Of a DNA stretch of 13,852 nt, positions 1-5,892 are shown one piece after another. Positions within the stretch are counted from its first letter, which is position 1; each line of letters starts with the position of its first letter. Below the pieces are notes generated by a model. It saw only the letters and a program-made list of their open reading frames with translations, had not been told where the DNA came from and did no database searches. The translations under genes and the position numbers were made by a program. Source of the stretch: Candidatus Gastranaerophilales bacterium (lineage in GTDB: Bacteria; Cyanobacteriota; Vampirovibrionia; Gastranaerophilales; Gastranaerophilaceae); contig CAJONH010000306.1 of assembly GCA_905235825.1 (NCBI GenBank), positions 1 to 13,852 of the forward strand, read 5' to 3'.

Positions 1-426
1 AAGGCATTCAGGCATGCTTGAAGGTTCTGCCGCAAGTGAATGATATCTTGCTACTTTAATTTTTTCGGGCAGATTTTTAAATATAGAGCAGGAATTATCA
101 ATGTTTACGATAGAAGTTTTTCCGTGCATAATTTCTTTTGCATAGGTTATTTTGGCACCAAATACTTCACAAATAGCCTGATGACCGAGGCAAATTCCAA
201 GTATTGGCTTTTTCCCCGCAAAATATTTGATTACATCTTCACAAATTCCCGACTCGGAAGGTTTACCCGGCCCCGGGGAAATAACAATAGTGTCAGGATT
301 TATTTTTTCTATTTTCTCTATTGTCATTTCATTATTTCTTATGACCTTTATATCAGTATTTATTTCACCTATTAATTGATAAAGGTTGTATGAAAAACTG
401 TCATAATTATCTATCAGTAGTATCAT
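1..426 (-). CDS. trpG: Anthranilate synthase component II, glutamine amidotransferase (3' end cut by window edge)
   Basis: This class I glutamine amidotransferase subunit releases ammonia from glutamine and passes it to TrpE to make anthranilate from chorismate in the cytoplasm. Translating the reverse strand from the ATG at 426 gives 142 open codons to the window edge. The protein starts MILLIDNYDSFSYNL, has the oxyanion motif SPGPGKP (about residues 50-56) and the nucleophile elbow GICLGHQAI with catalytic Cys79, and continues into RYHSLAAE. The catalytic His/Glu pair near the C-terminus lies outside the window. The ATG overlaps the trpE stop as ATGA (423-426), and AGGAGG just upstream is a strong ribosome binding site inside the trpE end, so the two are translationally coupled. 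In organisms with one such subunit it also serves PabB for folate, so a dual TrpG/PabA role is possible. Confidence 0.95.
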   Translation of the reverse strand, partial: MILLIDNYDSFSYNLYQLIGEINTDIKVIRNNEMTIEKIEKINPDTIVISPGPGKPSESGICEDVIKYFAGKKPILGICLGHQAICEVFGAKITYAKEIMHGKTSIVNIDNSCSIFKNLPEKIKVARYHSLAAEPSSMPECL

Positions 427-1889
427 AAAACCTCCTCTGATGTTTTCAACGCATTCATGATTGCTTTAGATTTATTAGTGCATTCGATATACTCATTTTC
501 GGGAACGCTGTCATATACAATACCGGCACCTACTCTTACAAAAACTTTATTGTTTTTCTTAAACGCTATTCTAATAGCAATACATGTATCAAGATTACCC
601 GTAAAGTCAAGGTAGCCTATTGCTCCTCCGTATATTCCTCGTTTATTTTGTTCTAACTCGTTAATAATTTCGCAGGCTCTTATTTTGGGAGCACCGGAAA
701 GTGTTCCTGCAGGAAGAATAGAACCAATTGCATCCAATTGACCTTTATCCTCACGTATCTGCCCCGTTACGGTTGAACCAATATGCATAACGTGAGAAAA
801 TCTTTCTATTGACATATACTTTTCAACTTCAACAGTTCCGAATTTTGATATTTTACCGATGTCATTTCGTCCCAAATCAACCAGCATATTATGTTCAGCC
901 AATTCTTTTTCATCTGATAATAAATCTTTTTCAAGAACTTCGTCTTCTTTTGTATCAGCACCTCTTTTTCTTGTCCCTGCTAACGGAAAAGTGTATAATT
1001 TGCCGTTTTCGAGTTTTACAAGAGTTTCAGGAGATGCACCCGCTATTTCAAGATTATTACTGCCGAAATAAAACATATAAGGTGAAGGATTTATCGTTCT
1101 CAGAGTTCTGTATGTATTTAGCAGGTCGCCTTCATAATCGGCATCAAATCTGTTAGATAATACAACCTGAAAAATATCCCCCTCTTTTATATAATGTTTT
1201 GCTTTTTCTACCATACTGCAAAACTGCTCTTTATTAAACAGAGAGCGAAAATCCGATTTTAATCTGCCCTTTTTTATTTCATAAGGCGTTCCGTATCTGA
1301 TTAAATCTTTTAACCATTCAATTTCACTGACTGCTTTTTGATAATTTTCTTCTAATTTATCTGTTTTCATATTAACTATCAAAATTATTTTGTTGCGGAC
1401 ATTATCAAAAGCAATAACTTTATCAAACAGCATTAAATCAACATCATTGAAATTCTCGTCATCATTTGCATCAAGGTTCAATTTGGGTTCATAATATTTT
1501 ATAAAATCATAAGCAAAATATCCGACGAGTCCGCCCGTAAATGTCGGCAGATAATCAAATTTCGGACTTTTATTATCTTCTATTATCTGTTTTATATAAT
1601 TTTGAGGAGAATTGGTTTTTATTTCTTTTACATCATCTCCTGCTGATATTTTGAGATTATCATTAAGACAGGTTATTTCCATAGACGGCTGAAAACCTAA
1701 AAAAGAATACCTTCCTAATTTTTCGGCTTTTTCAACACTTTCCAATAGAAAACAGTGTTCATCCTGTTCTTTTAGAATTCTTAAAACTTGTATCGGAGTC
1801 GTAATATCCGAAAAAATTTCCGTCGAAATCGGAATACAATTATAAATTTTTGCTAATTCCCGTATTTCATCAAAACTCGGCTTTATCAT
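423..1889 (-). CDS. trpE: Anthranilate synthase component I
   Basis: TrpE converts chorismate plus ammonia (from TrpG) to anthranilate, the first committed step of tryptophan synthesis. The 488 residues match normal TrpE length. The N-terminal LLES motif (48-51) is the site associated with tryptophan feedback inhibition. The C-terminal chorismate-binding domain shows NPSPYMFY (267-274), ASPETLVKL (285-293), PLAGTRKRG (312-320), LAEHNMLVDLGRND, MHIGSTVTG, PAGTLSGAPK (403-412) and GGAIGY. PLAGT, with Ala rather than Lys, together with LLES argues for TrpE rather than PabB. The ATG at 1889 follows an AAAGAGAG ribosome binding site with an 8-nt gap. It is the first gene of a trpE-trpG unit read leftward. 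About 400 nt of leader and control sequence lie upstream, with a candidate Trp-containing leader ORF that could regulate it. Confidence 0.96.
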   Translation of the reverse strand: MIKPSFDEIRELAKIYNCIPISTEIFSDITTPIQVLRILKEQDEHCFLLESVEKAEKLGRYSFLGFQPSMEITCLNDNLKISAGDDVKEIKTNSPQNYIKQIIEDNKSPKFDYLPTFTGGLVGYFAYDFIKYYEPKLNLDANDDENFNDVDLMLFDKVIAFDNVRNKIILIVNMKTDKLEENYQKAVSEIEWLKDLIRYGTPYEIKKGRLKSDFRSLFNKEQFCSMVEKAKHYIKEGDIFQVVLSNRFDADYEGDLLNTYRTLRTINPSPYMFYFGSNNLEIAGASPETLVKLENGKLYTFPLAGTRKRGADTKEDEVLEKDLLSDEKELAEHNMLVDLGRNDIGKISKFGTVEVEKYMSIERFSHVMHIGSTVTGQIREDKGQLDAIGSILPAGTLSGAPKIRACEIINELEQNKRGIYGGAIGYLDFTGNLDTCIAIRIAFKKNNKVFVRVGAGIVYDSVPENEYIECTNKSKAIMNALKTSEEVL

Positions 1890-1895
1890 AATAAA

Positions 1896-1905
1896 TGCTC
1901 TCTTT
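1896..1905 (-). promoter_or_regulatory. trpE ribosome binding site, complementary to two upstream segments
   Basis: On the minus strand this reads AAAGAGAGCA, 7 nt before the trpE ATG. The nine bases AAAGAGAGC are the exact complement of GCTCTCTTT at 2044-2052 inside the leader ORF, and GAGAGCA is the exact complement of TGCTCTC at 1974-1980 just after that ORF. Either pairing would bury the site. The complementarity is directly visible; its regulatory use is inferred. Confidence 0.6.
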
Positions 1906-1931
1906 CTTTATTAAAGGTAAAACAAAACATC

Positions 1932-1951
1932 TCTTTTGTAAATACAAAAGA
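1932..1951 (-). repeat. AT-rich inverted repeat in the trpE leader
   Basis: The arms TCTTTTGTA and TACAAAAGA are perfectly complementary around two bases. In RNA this gives an 8-bp stem with a four-base AUUU loop. On the trpE strand a T-rich stretch (TGTTTTGTTTT) follows four bases later. It could be a weak terminator/attenuator or a spacer helix bringing 1974-1980 close to the trpE ribosome binding site. The stem is very AU-rich, so I do not call it a terminator. Confidence 0.45.
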
Positions 1952-1973
1952 AAAAACAGCATAAACCGCAAAT

Positions 1974-1980
1974 GAGAGCA
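1974..1980 (-). promoter_or_regulatory. Second anti-RBS segment in the trpE leader
   Basis: The minus strand reads TGCTCTC, exactly complementary to GAGAGCA in the trpE ribosome binding site. Three further pairs are possible beyond one A-A mismatch. It lies 12 nt after the leader ORF stop codon. It would compete with the segment at 2044-2052 for the same partner. Functional role inferred. Confidence 0.4.
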
Positions 1981-1991
1981 GACTTTATATC

Positions 1992-2111
1992 TTATCTGTC
2001 ACAGCGATTTTCGACAGGACACCAGGCAAATTCCTGAAAATTAAAAGAGAGCCAATCAATAAAAAGGTTCGTAAATCGTACAAAAGCATTGAAAATATTG
2101 TTAATTACCAT
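1992..2111 (-). CDS. Candidate trp leader peptide, 39 codons with two Trp codons
   Basis: This short reading frame reads MVINNIFNAFVRFTNLFIDW then LSFNFQEFAWCPVENRCDR and stop. The ATG at 2111 has an excellent ribosome binding site, GGGGAAG, 6 nt upstream, and a TATAAT box lies about 30 nt upstream. Trp codons are number 20 (2052-2054) and number 30 (2022-2024). The nine bases starting with the last base of Trp codon 20 (2044-2052) are complementary to the trpE ribosome binding site. A ribosome waiting at codon 20 for charged tRNA-Trp would cover them and leave trpE open. This is a translational-attenuation model and is inferred. The Trp codons are not in tandem as in classical trp leaders, and the peptide is hydrophobic, so a small membrane protein is the main alternative. 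Confidence 0.5.
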   Translation of the reverse strand: MVINNIFNAFVRFTNLFIDWLSFNFQEFAWCPVENRCDR

Positions 2112-2141
2112 ACTTATCTTCCCCTTTTTATTATCGATTAC

Positions 2142-2147
2142 ATTATA
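2142..2147 (-). promoter_or_regulatory. Candidate -10 box for the trp leader/trpE transcript
   Basis: The minus strand carries a consensus TATAAT. A start a few bases downstream would leave roughly 25 nt of 5' leader before the leader-ORF ATG, with GGGGAAG at 2118-2124 in between. No good -35 hexamer is visible at 16-18 nt (the 17-nt position reads AAAATT), so the call rests on the -10 and its position. Confidence 0.45.
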
Positions 2148-2223
2148 TTTTAGCTTAAATTTTTAATTTTGACCAGTAATAACCGAATTTATTAACTTTT
2201 GTAACAAAAACTTGATTAAAAAC

Positions 2224-2251
2224 TAAAGTTCATTATAAAAGATGTCGATAG
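2224..2251 (+). promoter_or_regulatory. Sigma-28 (FliA/WhiG)-like promoter of the 2292 gene
   Basis: The sequence TAAAGTTC, 12 nt, GTCGATAG matches the sigma-28 pattern TAAAGTTT-N11-GCCGATAA closely, with one extra spacer base. It ends 40 nt before the ATG. A second copy with the same 12-nt spacer (TAAAGTTT, GTCGATAA) sits 39 nt before the ATG at 9822. Both leaders contain GGATAA, AAACAA and GGAGATAAAA. The two copies support each other. An overlapping sigma-70 reading (TTGATT at 2212-2217, TATAAA at 2234-2239, 16-nt gap) cannot be excluded. Confidence 0.6.
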
Positions 2252-2291
2252 TATTAGTGTGGATAACAAACAATAAAAAGGAGATAAAATT

Positions 2292-2681
2292 ATGGCAGAC
2301 AAAATCAGCGGATTCAATTTCTATGGTGTAAATTACAATTTTACAAGACAAGATGAATTGGCAGCAAAAAGTGCTCCCGAACAAGGAAAGTCAAATGCAA
2401 AAGAAAACAATAAACAGGTAAGCAGTGAAGTAATAGACAATACAAGAAATCAAGTTGCATACAATAATTTGGCAGCAATGAATATTGCAAAACTACAAAG
2501 ATATGAAAAACTTATAAATGCAACTGATCCGGCAAGTATTGAACGAATTGAAGGTTCTATGAATGTTTATACAGAAAAGCACGATTCATATAAGAAAGCC
2601 GGTATTGAAGAAGGTTTATCAGATGAAATTGCAGAAACAATAGCTACAACTGCAATTGAAAAAGAAATAGAAGTATTATAA
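2292..2681 (+). CDS. Small unknown protein (129 aa) behind a sigma-28-like promoter
   Basis: I do not recognise a family. The protein has no signal peptide or membrane segment. The first 16 residues are rich in Phe, Tyr and Gly (SGFNFYGVNYNF). A polar, Lys/Gln/Asn-rich linker follows (about 20-50). The rest is predicted helical and acidic (about 51-129), with MNIAKLQRYEKLI, a SIERIEGSMNVY stretch and an ending rich in Glu, Ile and Ala. The ATG at 2292 has AAGGAGA 7-8 nt upstream. It is a single-gene unit with its own promoter (2224-2251) and terminator (2723-2744). It shares promoter type and leader sequence with the 325-residue protein at 8845-9822, so the two are probably made together. The reading frame looks real from the ribosome binding site and bracketing signals; function is unknown. 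Confidence 0.8.
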   Translation: MADKISGFNFYGVNYNFTRQDELAAKSAPEQGKSNAKENNKQVSSEVIDNTRNQVAYNNLAAMNIAKLQRYEKLINATDPASIERIEGSMNVYTEKHDSYKKAGIEEGLSDEIAETIATTAIEKEIEVL

Positions 2682-2722
2682 TTTTCCCCCAATCCTAATT
2701 ATTGTTTGTTATTTTTTCACTT

Positions 2723-2744
2723 GACCGCTTTTGGCGGTCTTTTT
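2723..2744 (+). terminator. Rho-independent terminator after the 2292 gene
   Basis: A perfect 6-bp stem GACCGC/GCGGTC with loop TTTTG is followed directly by TTTTT. It lies 42 nt past the stop at 2681. The opposite strand has no T-run after the stem, so it serves the plus strand only. Confidence 0.9.
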
Positions 2745-2784
2745 ATTAAAAAAAATACTAATAAATAGTTTCAATTACTTTAAT

Positions 2785-4326
2785 CTATTTTTTATTTTCA
2801 GTAAAACAAGGTTGATTATCTGTATAAACAACTTTATAATTTTCATTTTTTTCAATTTTTCTTTGATTAAAATATCCGTAAGAAAAATATATTGCAATTC
2901 CCGATAAAAGCCAAACAGGGAAAATTGCAGCAGCAGTCTTTATATCAGGCATTGCTCTATACATTACATAGGCACATAATAAAGCCCCGGCAGCAGGAAA
3001 CCAAGGACAAAAAGGAACTTTAAACGTTCTTTTCCTGTCCGGCTCCGTATATCTTAATATTATAATTCCGATACATACAATCATAAATGAAGAAAACGTA
3101 CCAAGGACACAGAGTTCTGCTGCAACCTGCATATTTATAAATAAAGAGCCTGCAATCATTAATATTGCTGATATAACCGTCATAACACAAGGTGTTTTAT
3201 ATTTAGGATGTACGCTGCTCATAATTTTAGGGAAAAAACCATCACGAGCCATTGCGTATAAAATTCTGGTAGTACCGAAAACAAGTACAATTAAAACCGA
3301 GGTTAAACCTGCTAATGCACCGATAGAAATGGCTCCTGCGAACCATCCCTGACCTACATATCGCATAGCGTGAGCTATTGGTGCCGTAATATCTATTTGA
3401 CTTCCCGGTATCATGCCTGTGAGAACAACGGTAACAAGAATATATATTATTGAACATACAAGCAGCGACCCTATAAGCCCGATAGGTAAATCTCTTTGAG
3501 GATTTTTAGTTTCTTCTGCTGCTGTAGAAATGGCATCAAATCCGACATAAGCGTAAAAAATAGTAAAGATACCAAGCTCAATACCTTTAATTCCGTTAGG
3601 AATAAAAGGAGTCCAATTTTCCGGTTTTACATAAAATGCACCAACTATAACAAATAGAGCTATTACGGCAATTTTAACCAAAACCATAATTTTTGCAAAG
3701 TTTGTAGATTCAGTCATTCCTTTTAAAAGGACTGCGGAAATTATTAAAATTGCAGCAATTGCAGGTATATTAAAACATACAGGAATACCGAGTATATGAG
3801 GAACCGAATCTGCAACAGGAGTTCCTGCTATAGCCGTATAATTATTAATCAACCACACCGGAGGATTTTTAATGCATTCAGGCAAAAAAGGAAAACCTTG
3901 CAAAAATTGAACAAAATATCCTGTCCAACTGGAAGAAACAGCGATTGCTCCTATTGCATACTCAAGCATTAATACCCAGCCGATAATCCAAGCCATAAAT
4001 TCCCCCATAGTAGCATAAGCATATACGTATGCACTGCCTGAAACCGGTATCATAGATGCAAATTCTGCATAACAAAATGCGGGAAATATACAAATAATTC
4101 CTGCAAGTATTATGGAAATAATCAATGCGGGACCTGCTCCAACATGCTCAGCCGTGCCAACAACAGCTGAACCAATCATTACAAATATACCCGAACCGAC
4201 AATGGCACTAATACCAAGTACAATAAGGTCAAATCCCGTTAATGTCTTATTCAAACCGCTTTTTTCAGATTGTTCAATAAATTCATCCGGATTTTTTTTA
4301 CTTAATAAATTTGATAAAAATGTCAT
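2785..4326 (-). CDS. APC-superfamily amino acid permease, CAT (cationic amino acid transporter) type
   Basis: This is an inner-membrane amino acid transporter. The 513 residues contain about twelve or more hydrophobic segments between residues 30 and 495. The APC signature lies in the first helix (GISAIVGSGIFVMIG, residues 38-52). The CAT-type hallmark YVGFDAISTAAEETKNPQRDLP lies at about 260-281. FAKIMVLVKI and GTTRILYAMARDG are also typical. The family includes bacterial YfnA/YhdG-type proteins and eukaryotic cationic transporters, but the substrate cannot be read from sequence. The ATG at 4326 follows AAAGGAAA with about a 10-nt gap. It starts 21 nt after the glyQ stop with no terminator between, so it is most likely co-transcribed with glyQ. 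No convincing terminator follows it before 2740. Confidence 0.9.
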   Translation of the reverse strand: MTFLSNLLSKKNPDEFIEQSEKSGLNKTLTGFDLIVLGISAIVGSGIFVMIGSAVVGTAEHVGAGPALIISIILAGIICIFPAFCYAEFASMIPVSGSAYVYAYATMGEFMAWIIGWVLMLEYAIGAIAVSSSWTGYFVQFLQGFPFLPECIKNPPVWLINNYTAIAGTPVADSVPHILGIPVCFNIPAIAAILIISAVLLKGMTESTNFAKIMVLVKIAVIALFVIVGAFYVKPENWTPFIPNGIKGIELGIFTIFYAYVGFDAISTAAEETKNPQRDLPIGLIGSLLVCSIIYILVTVVLTGMIPGSQIDITAPIAHAMRYVGQGWFAGAISIGALAGLTSVLIVLVFGTTRILYAMARDGFFPKIMSSVHPKYKTPCVMTVISAILMIAGSLFINMQVAAELCVLGTFSSFMIVCIGIIILRYTEPDRKRTFKVPFCPWFPAAGALLCAYVMYRAMPDIKTAAAIFPVWLLSGIAIYFSYGYFNQRKIEKNENYKVVYTDNQPCFTENKK

Positions 4327-4347
4327 TTAATTTATTTCCTTTTTTTT

Positions 4348-5238
4348 TTATACGTTAACTGTTTCCTTCTTTAAGAGAGGAAATCCCATTTTTTCTCTTT
4401 GTTCAACGTATAAAGATGCAACCATAGCGGCCATTCTTCTCACTCTGTTAATATAATTAATACGTTCATCTCTGCTTATTACACCACGTGCATCAAGTAA
4501 ATTAAATGTATGAGAGCATTTTAATACGTAATCATAAGCGGGGAGTACAATTTGAGCTTCAACACACGATTCAACTTCAGCCTGAAATAAATCAAACATT
4601 TTAAAGAGTCTGTCTGCATTTGAATATTCAAAGTTGTATTTAGATTGTTCTATTTCATTTTGTAAATATATTTCACCATATTTAATATTTTTATTCCACA
4701 TTACATCATAAACCGAATCTACATTTTGCAAATACATTGCAATTCTTTCAAGCCCATAAGTTATTTCAAGTGCTACGGGGCGAATTTCCAGACCGCCGAC
4801 CTGCTGGAAATATGTAAATTGAGTTATTTCCATTCCGTCAAGCCAAACTTCCCAGCCTACACCTGCTGCACCTAATGTGGGAGATTCCCAATTATCTTCT
4901 ACAAAGCGGACATCATGCTTCGAAAGGTCAATGCCCATTGCTTCAAGACTTTTTAAATACAATTCCTGTGAATCTTTAGGCGATGGCTTTAATATAACCT
5001 GATATTGAAAATAATGACCAAGTCTGTTCGGATTTTCACCGTATCTTGCATCCGTAGGACGTCTGCACGGTTCAACCATTGCAGTATTCCAAGGTTCAGG
5101 CCCCAATGCCCGCAAAAAAGTAGCAGGATTCATTGTACTTGCACCTTTTTCTATATCATAGGGCTGTTGGATAATACAGCCGTAATCAGACCAAAACTTC
5201 GATAAATTTAATATTAATTCCTGAAATGTTAAACCCAC
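4348..5238 (-). CDS. glyQ: Glycyl-tRNA synthetase alpha subunit
   Basis: This is the catalytic (aminoacylation) alpha chain of the bacterial alpha2beta2 glycyl-tRNA synthetase, a cytoplasmic class II enzyme charging tRNA-Gly. The 296 residues are full length for GlyQ. Conserved blocks include QQPYDIEKGASTMNPATFLR (24-43), GPEPWNTAMVEPCRRPTDARYGENPNR (46-72), FQYQVILKPSP (77-87), GVGWEVWLDGMEITQFTYFQQ (126-146) and the motif-3 stretch YGLERIAMYLQ (161-171). The start is GTG at 5238, with AAAGGA 8-9 nt upstream; no ATG fits better. The beta-subunit gene glyS, often the next gene, is not in this window, and an amino acid permease takes its place. glyS must lie elsewhere, since alpha alone is not sufficient in known systems. 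Confidence 0.97.
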   Translation of the reverse strand: MGLTFQELILNLSKFWSDYGCIIQQPYDIEKGASTMNPATFLRALGPEPWNTAMVEPCRRPTDARYGENPNRLGHYFQYQVILKPSPKDSQELYLKSLEAMGIDLSKHDVRFVEDNWESPTLGAAGVGWEVWLDGMEITQFTYFQQVGGLEIRPVALEITYGLERIAMYLQNVDSVYDVMWNKNIKYGEIYLQNEIEQSKYNFEYSNADRLFKMFDLFQAEVESCVEAQIVLPAYDYVLKCSHTFNLLDARGVISRDERINYINRVRRMAAMVASLYVEQREKMGFPLLKKETVNV

Positions 5239-5269
5239 AATTAATTTTCCTTTCTGTATAAGCTATAAT

Positions 5270-5275
5270 ATTCTA
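5270..5275 (-). promoter_or_regulatory. Candidate -10 box for glyQ
   Basis: The minus strand reads TAGAAT preceded by TG one base upstream (an extended -10), with TTTAAA 17 nt further up as a weak -35. It would start transcripts about 25 nt before the GTG. Weak call in an AT-rich region. Confidence 0.35.
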
Positions 5276-5409
5276 CACCAAAAATAATTTTTTTTAAATC
5301 TTTAATTGTATTTTATACACTATATCTGTTTTGTTTTATTTTAATGGGTTTAATATTCATTTTCATTAAAAAAATATCAATTGATAATTATTACAAAATT
5401 TAATATTTA

Positions 5410-5778
5410 TTAATCATCTTTGCATGCCGGAATGATAAAAACCGTAATATTAGGTTCCGCTTTAAATATACGCATAATATATTTTTTATCTGACGGTTTT
5501 TTCACTATTATTGCGACGGCAGGTTTTCTGTCAGTCATTTTGCTGTAATAGAGAGATTGACCTATACTCTCAGCCCACTTTTTAGCATAATCAAATTCAA
5601 TTGCATATTCATCCGTAAGACAATCAACACGTGTTTTGTCCGGAAGCATAAATTCAATTTTTCCGGTGCAATACATATTTACATAATCTTTTTCATACAT
5701 TTTTGCACCACAGGTTTGCGATAAAAAAAAGAAACAAAATATTAATATAAATAAAAATTTTGTTAATAATCCAAACAT
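5410..5778 (-). CDS. Small exported protein with a PD-(D/E)XK nuclease-like core
   Basis: The first about 25 residues form a signal peptide: MFGLLTK, then a very hydrophobic stretch, with cleavage likely near CGA-K. The mature part is about 97 residues. The central block RVDCLTDEYAIEFDYAKKWAESIGQSLYY (50-78) is the conserved heart of a widespread uncharacterised family as I remember it. Its residues E42, D52, E61, D63/K66 and Q74-x-x-Y77 are laid out like the acidic core and Q-x-x-Y element of PD-(D/E)XK nucleases, and hydrophobic strands surround it (AVAIIVKK). Three cysteines (37, 53, 119) remain after cleavage and could form a disulfide. No strong ribosome binding site is visible before the only ATG. 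It diverges from the GH77-like gene at 5893. Nuclease activity is an inference from residue layout and has not been shown. Confidence 0.75.
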   Translation of the reverse strand: MFGLLTKFLFILIFCFFFLSQTCGAKMYEKDYVNMYCTGKIEFMLPDKTRVDCLTDEYAIEFDYAKKWAESIGQSLYYSKMTDRKPAVAIIVKKPSDKKYIMRIFKAEPNITVFIIPACKDD

Positions 5779-5786
5779 AGCTAAAT

Positions 5787-5800
5787 TGTATGAAAATACA
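5787..5800. repeat. Short inverted repeat in the divergent promoter region
   Basis: TGTAT and ATACA flank GAAA, 9 nt before the minus-strand ATG at 5778 and about 90 nt before the plus-strand ATG at 5893. It could be a small operator or a hairpin in the leader of the exported protein. Short enough to be chance in AT-rich sequence. Confidence 0.25.
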
Positions 5801-5892
5801 TTTTATTCGTATATTACTCTTCCGGCTAAAAATTTAATGGCAAATTATTTTTTTACGGATTTTAATAGAAACATCAAAGAGGGAAAGAGAAT

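Noticed and set aside
809..1156. Plus-strand ORFs inside trpE
   Set aside because: Shadow frames of the strongly conserved trpE chorismate-binding domain.
2212..2239. Sigma-70 promoter TTGATT-N16-TATAAA ahead of the 129-aa gene
   Set aside because: Possible, but AT-rich sequence makes such matches common, and the sigma-28-like pair with a matching second copy explains the region better. Noted as an alternative.
1890..2291. T-box or known riboswitch ahead of trpE
   Set aside because: I see no T-box sequence (AGGGUGGNACCGCG-like) or familiar aptamer core; the leader ORF with complementary segments is the only structure I can support.
5379..5390. Palindrome TATCAATTGATA with a nearby T-run, as terminator of the exported protein gene
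   Set aside because: With a usable loop only about four AT-rich pairs remain, too weak for an intrinsic terminator; likely chance in AT-rich sequence.
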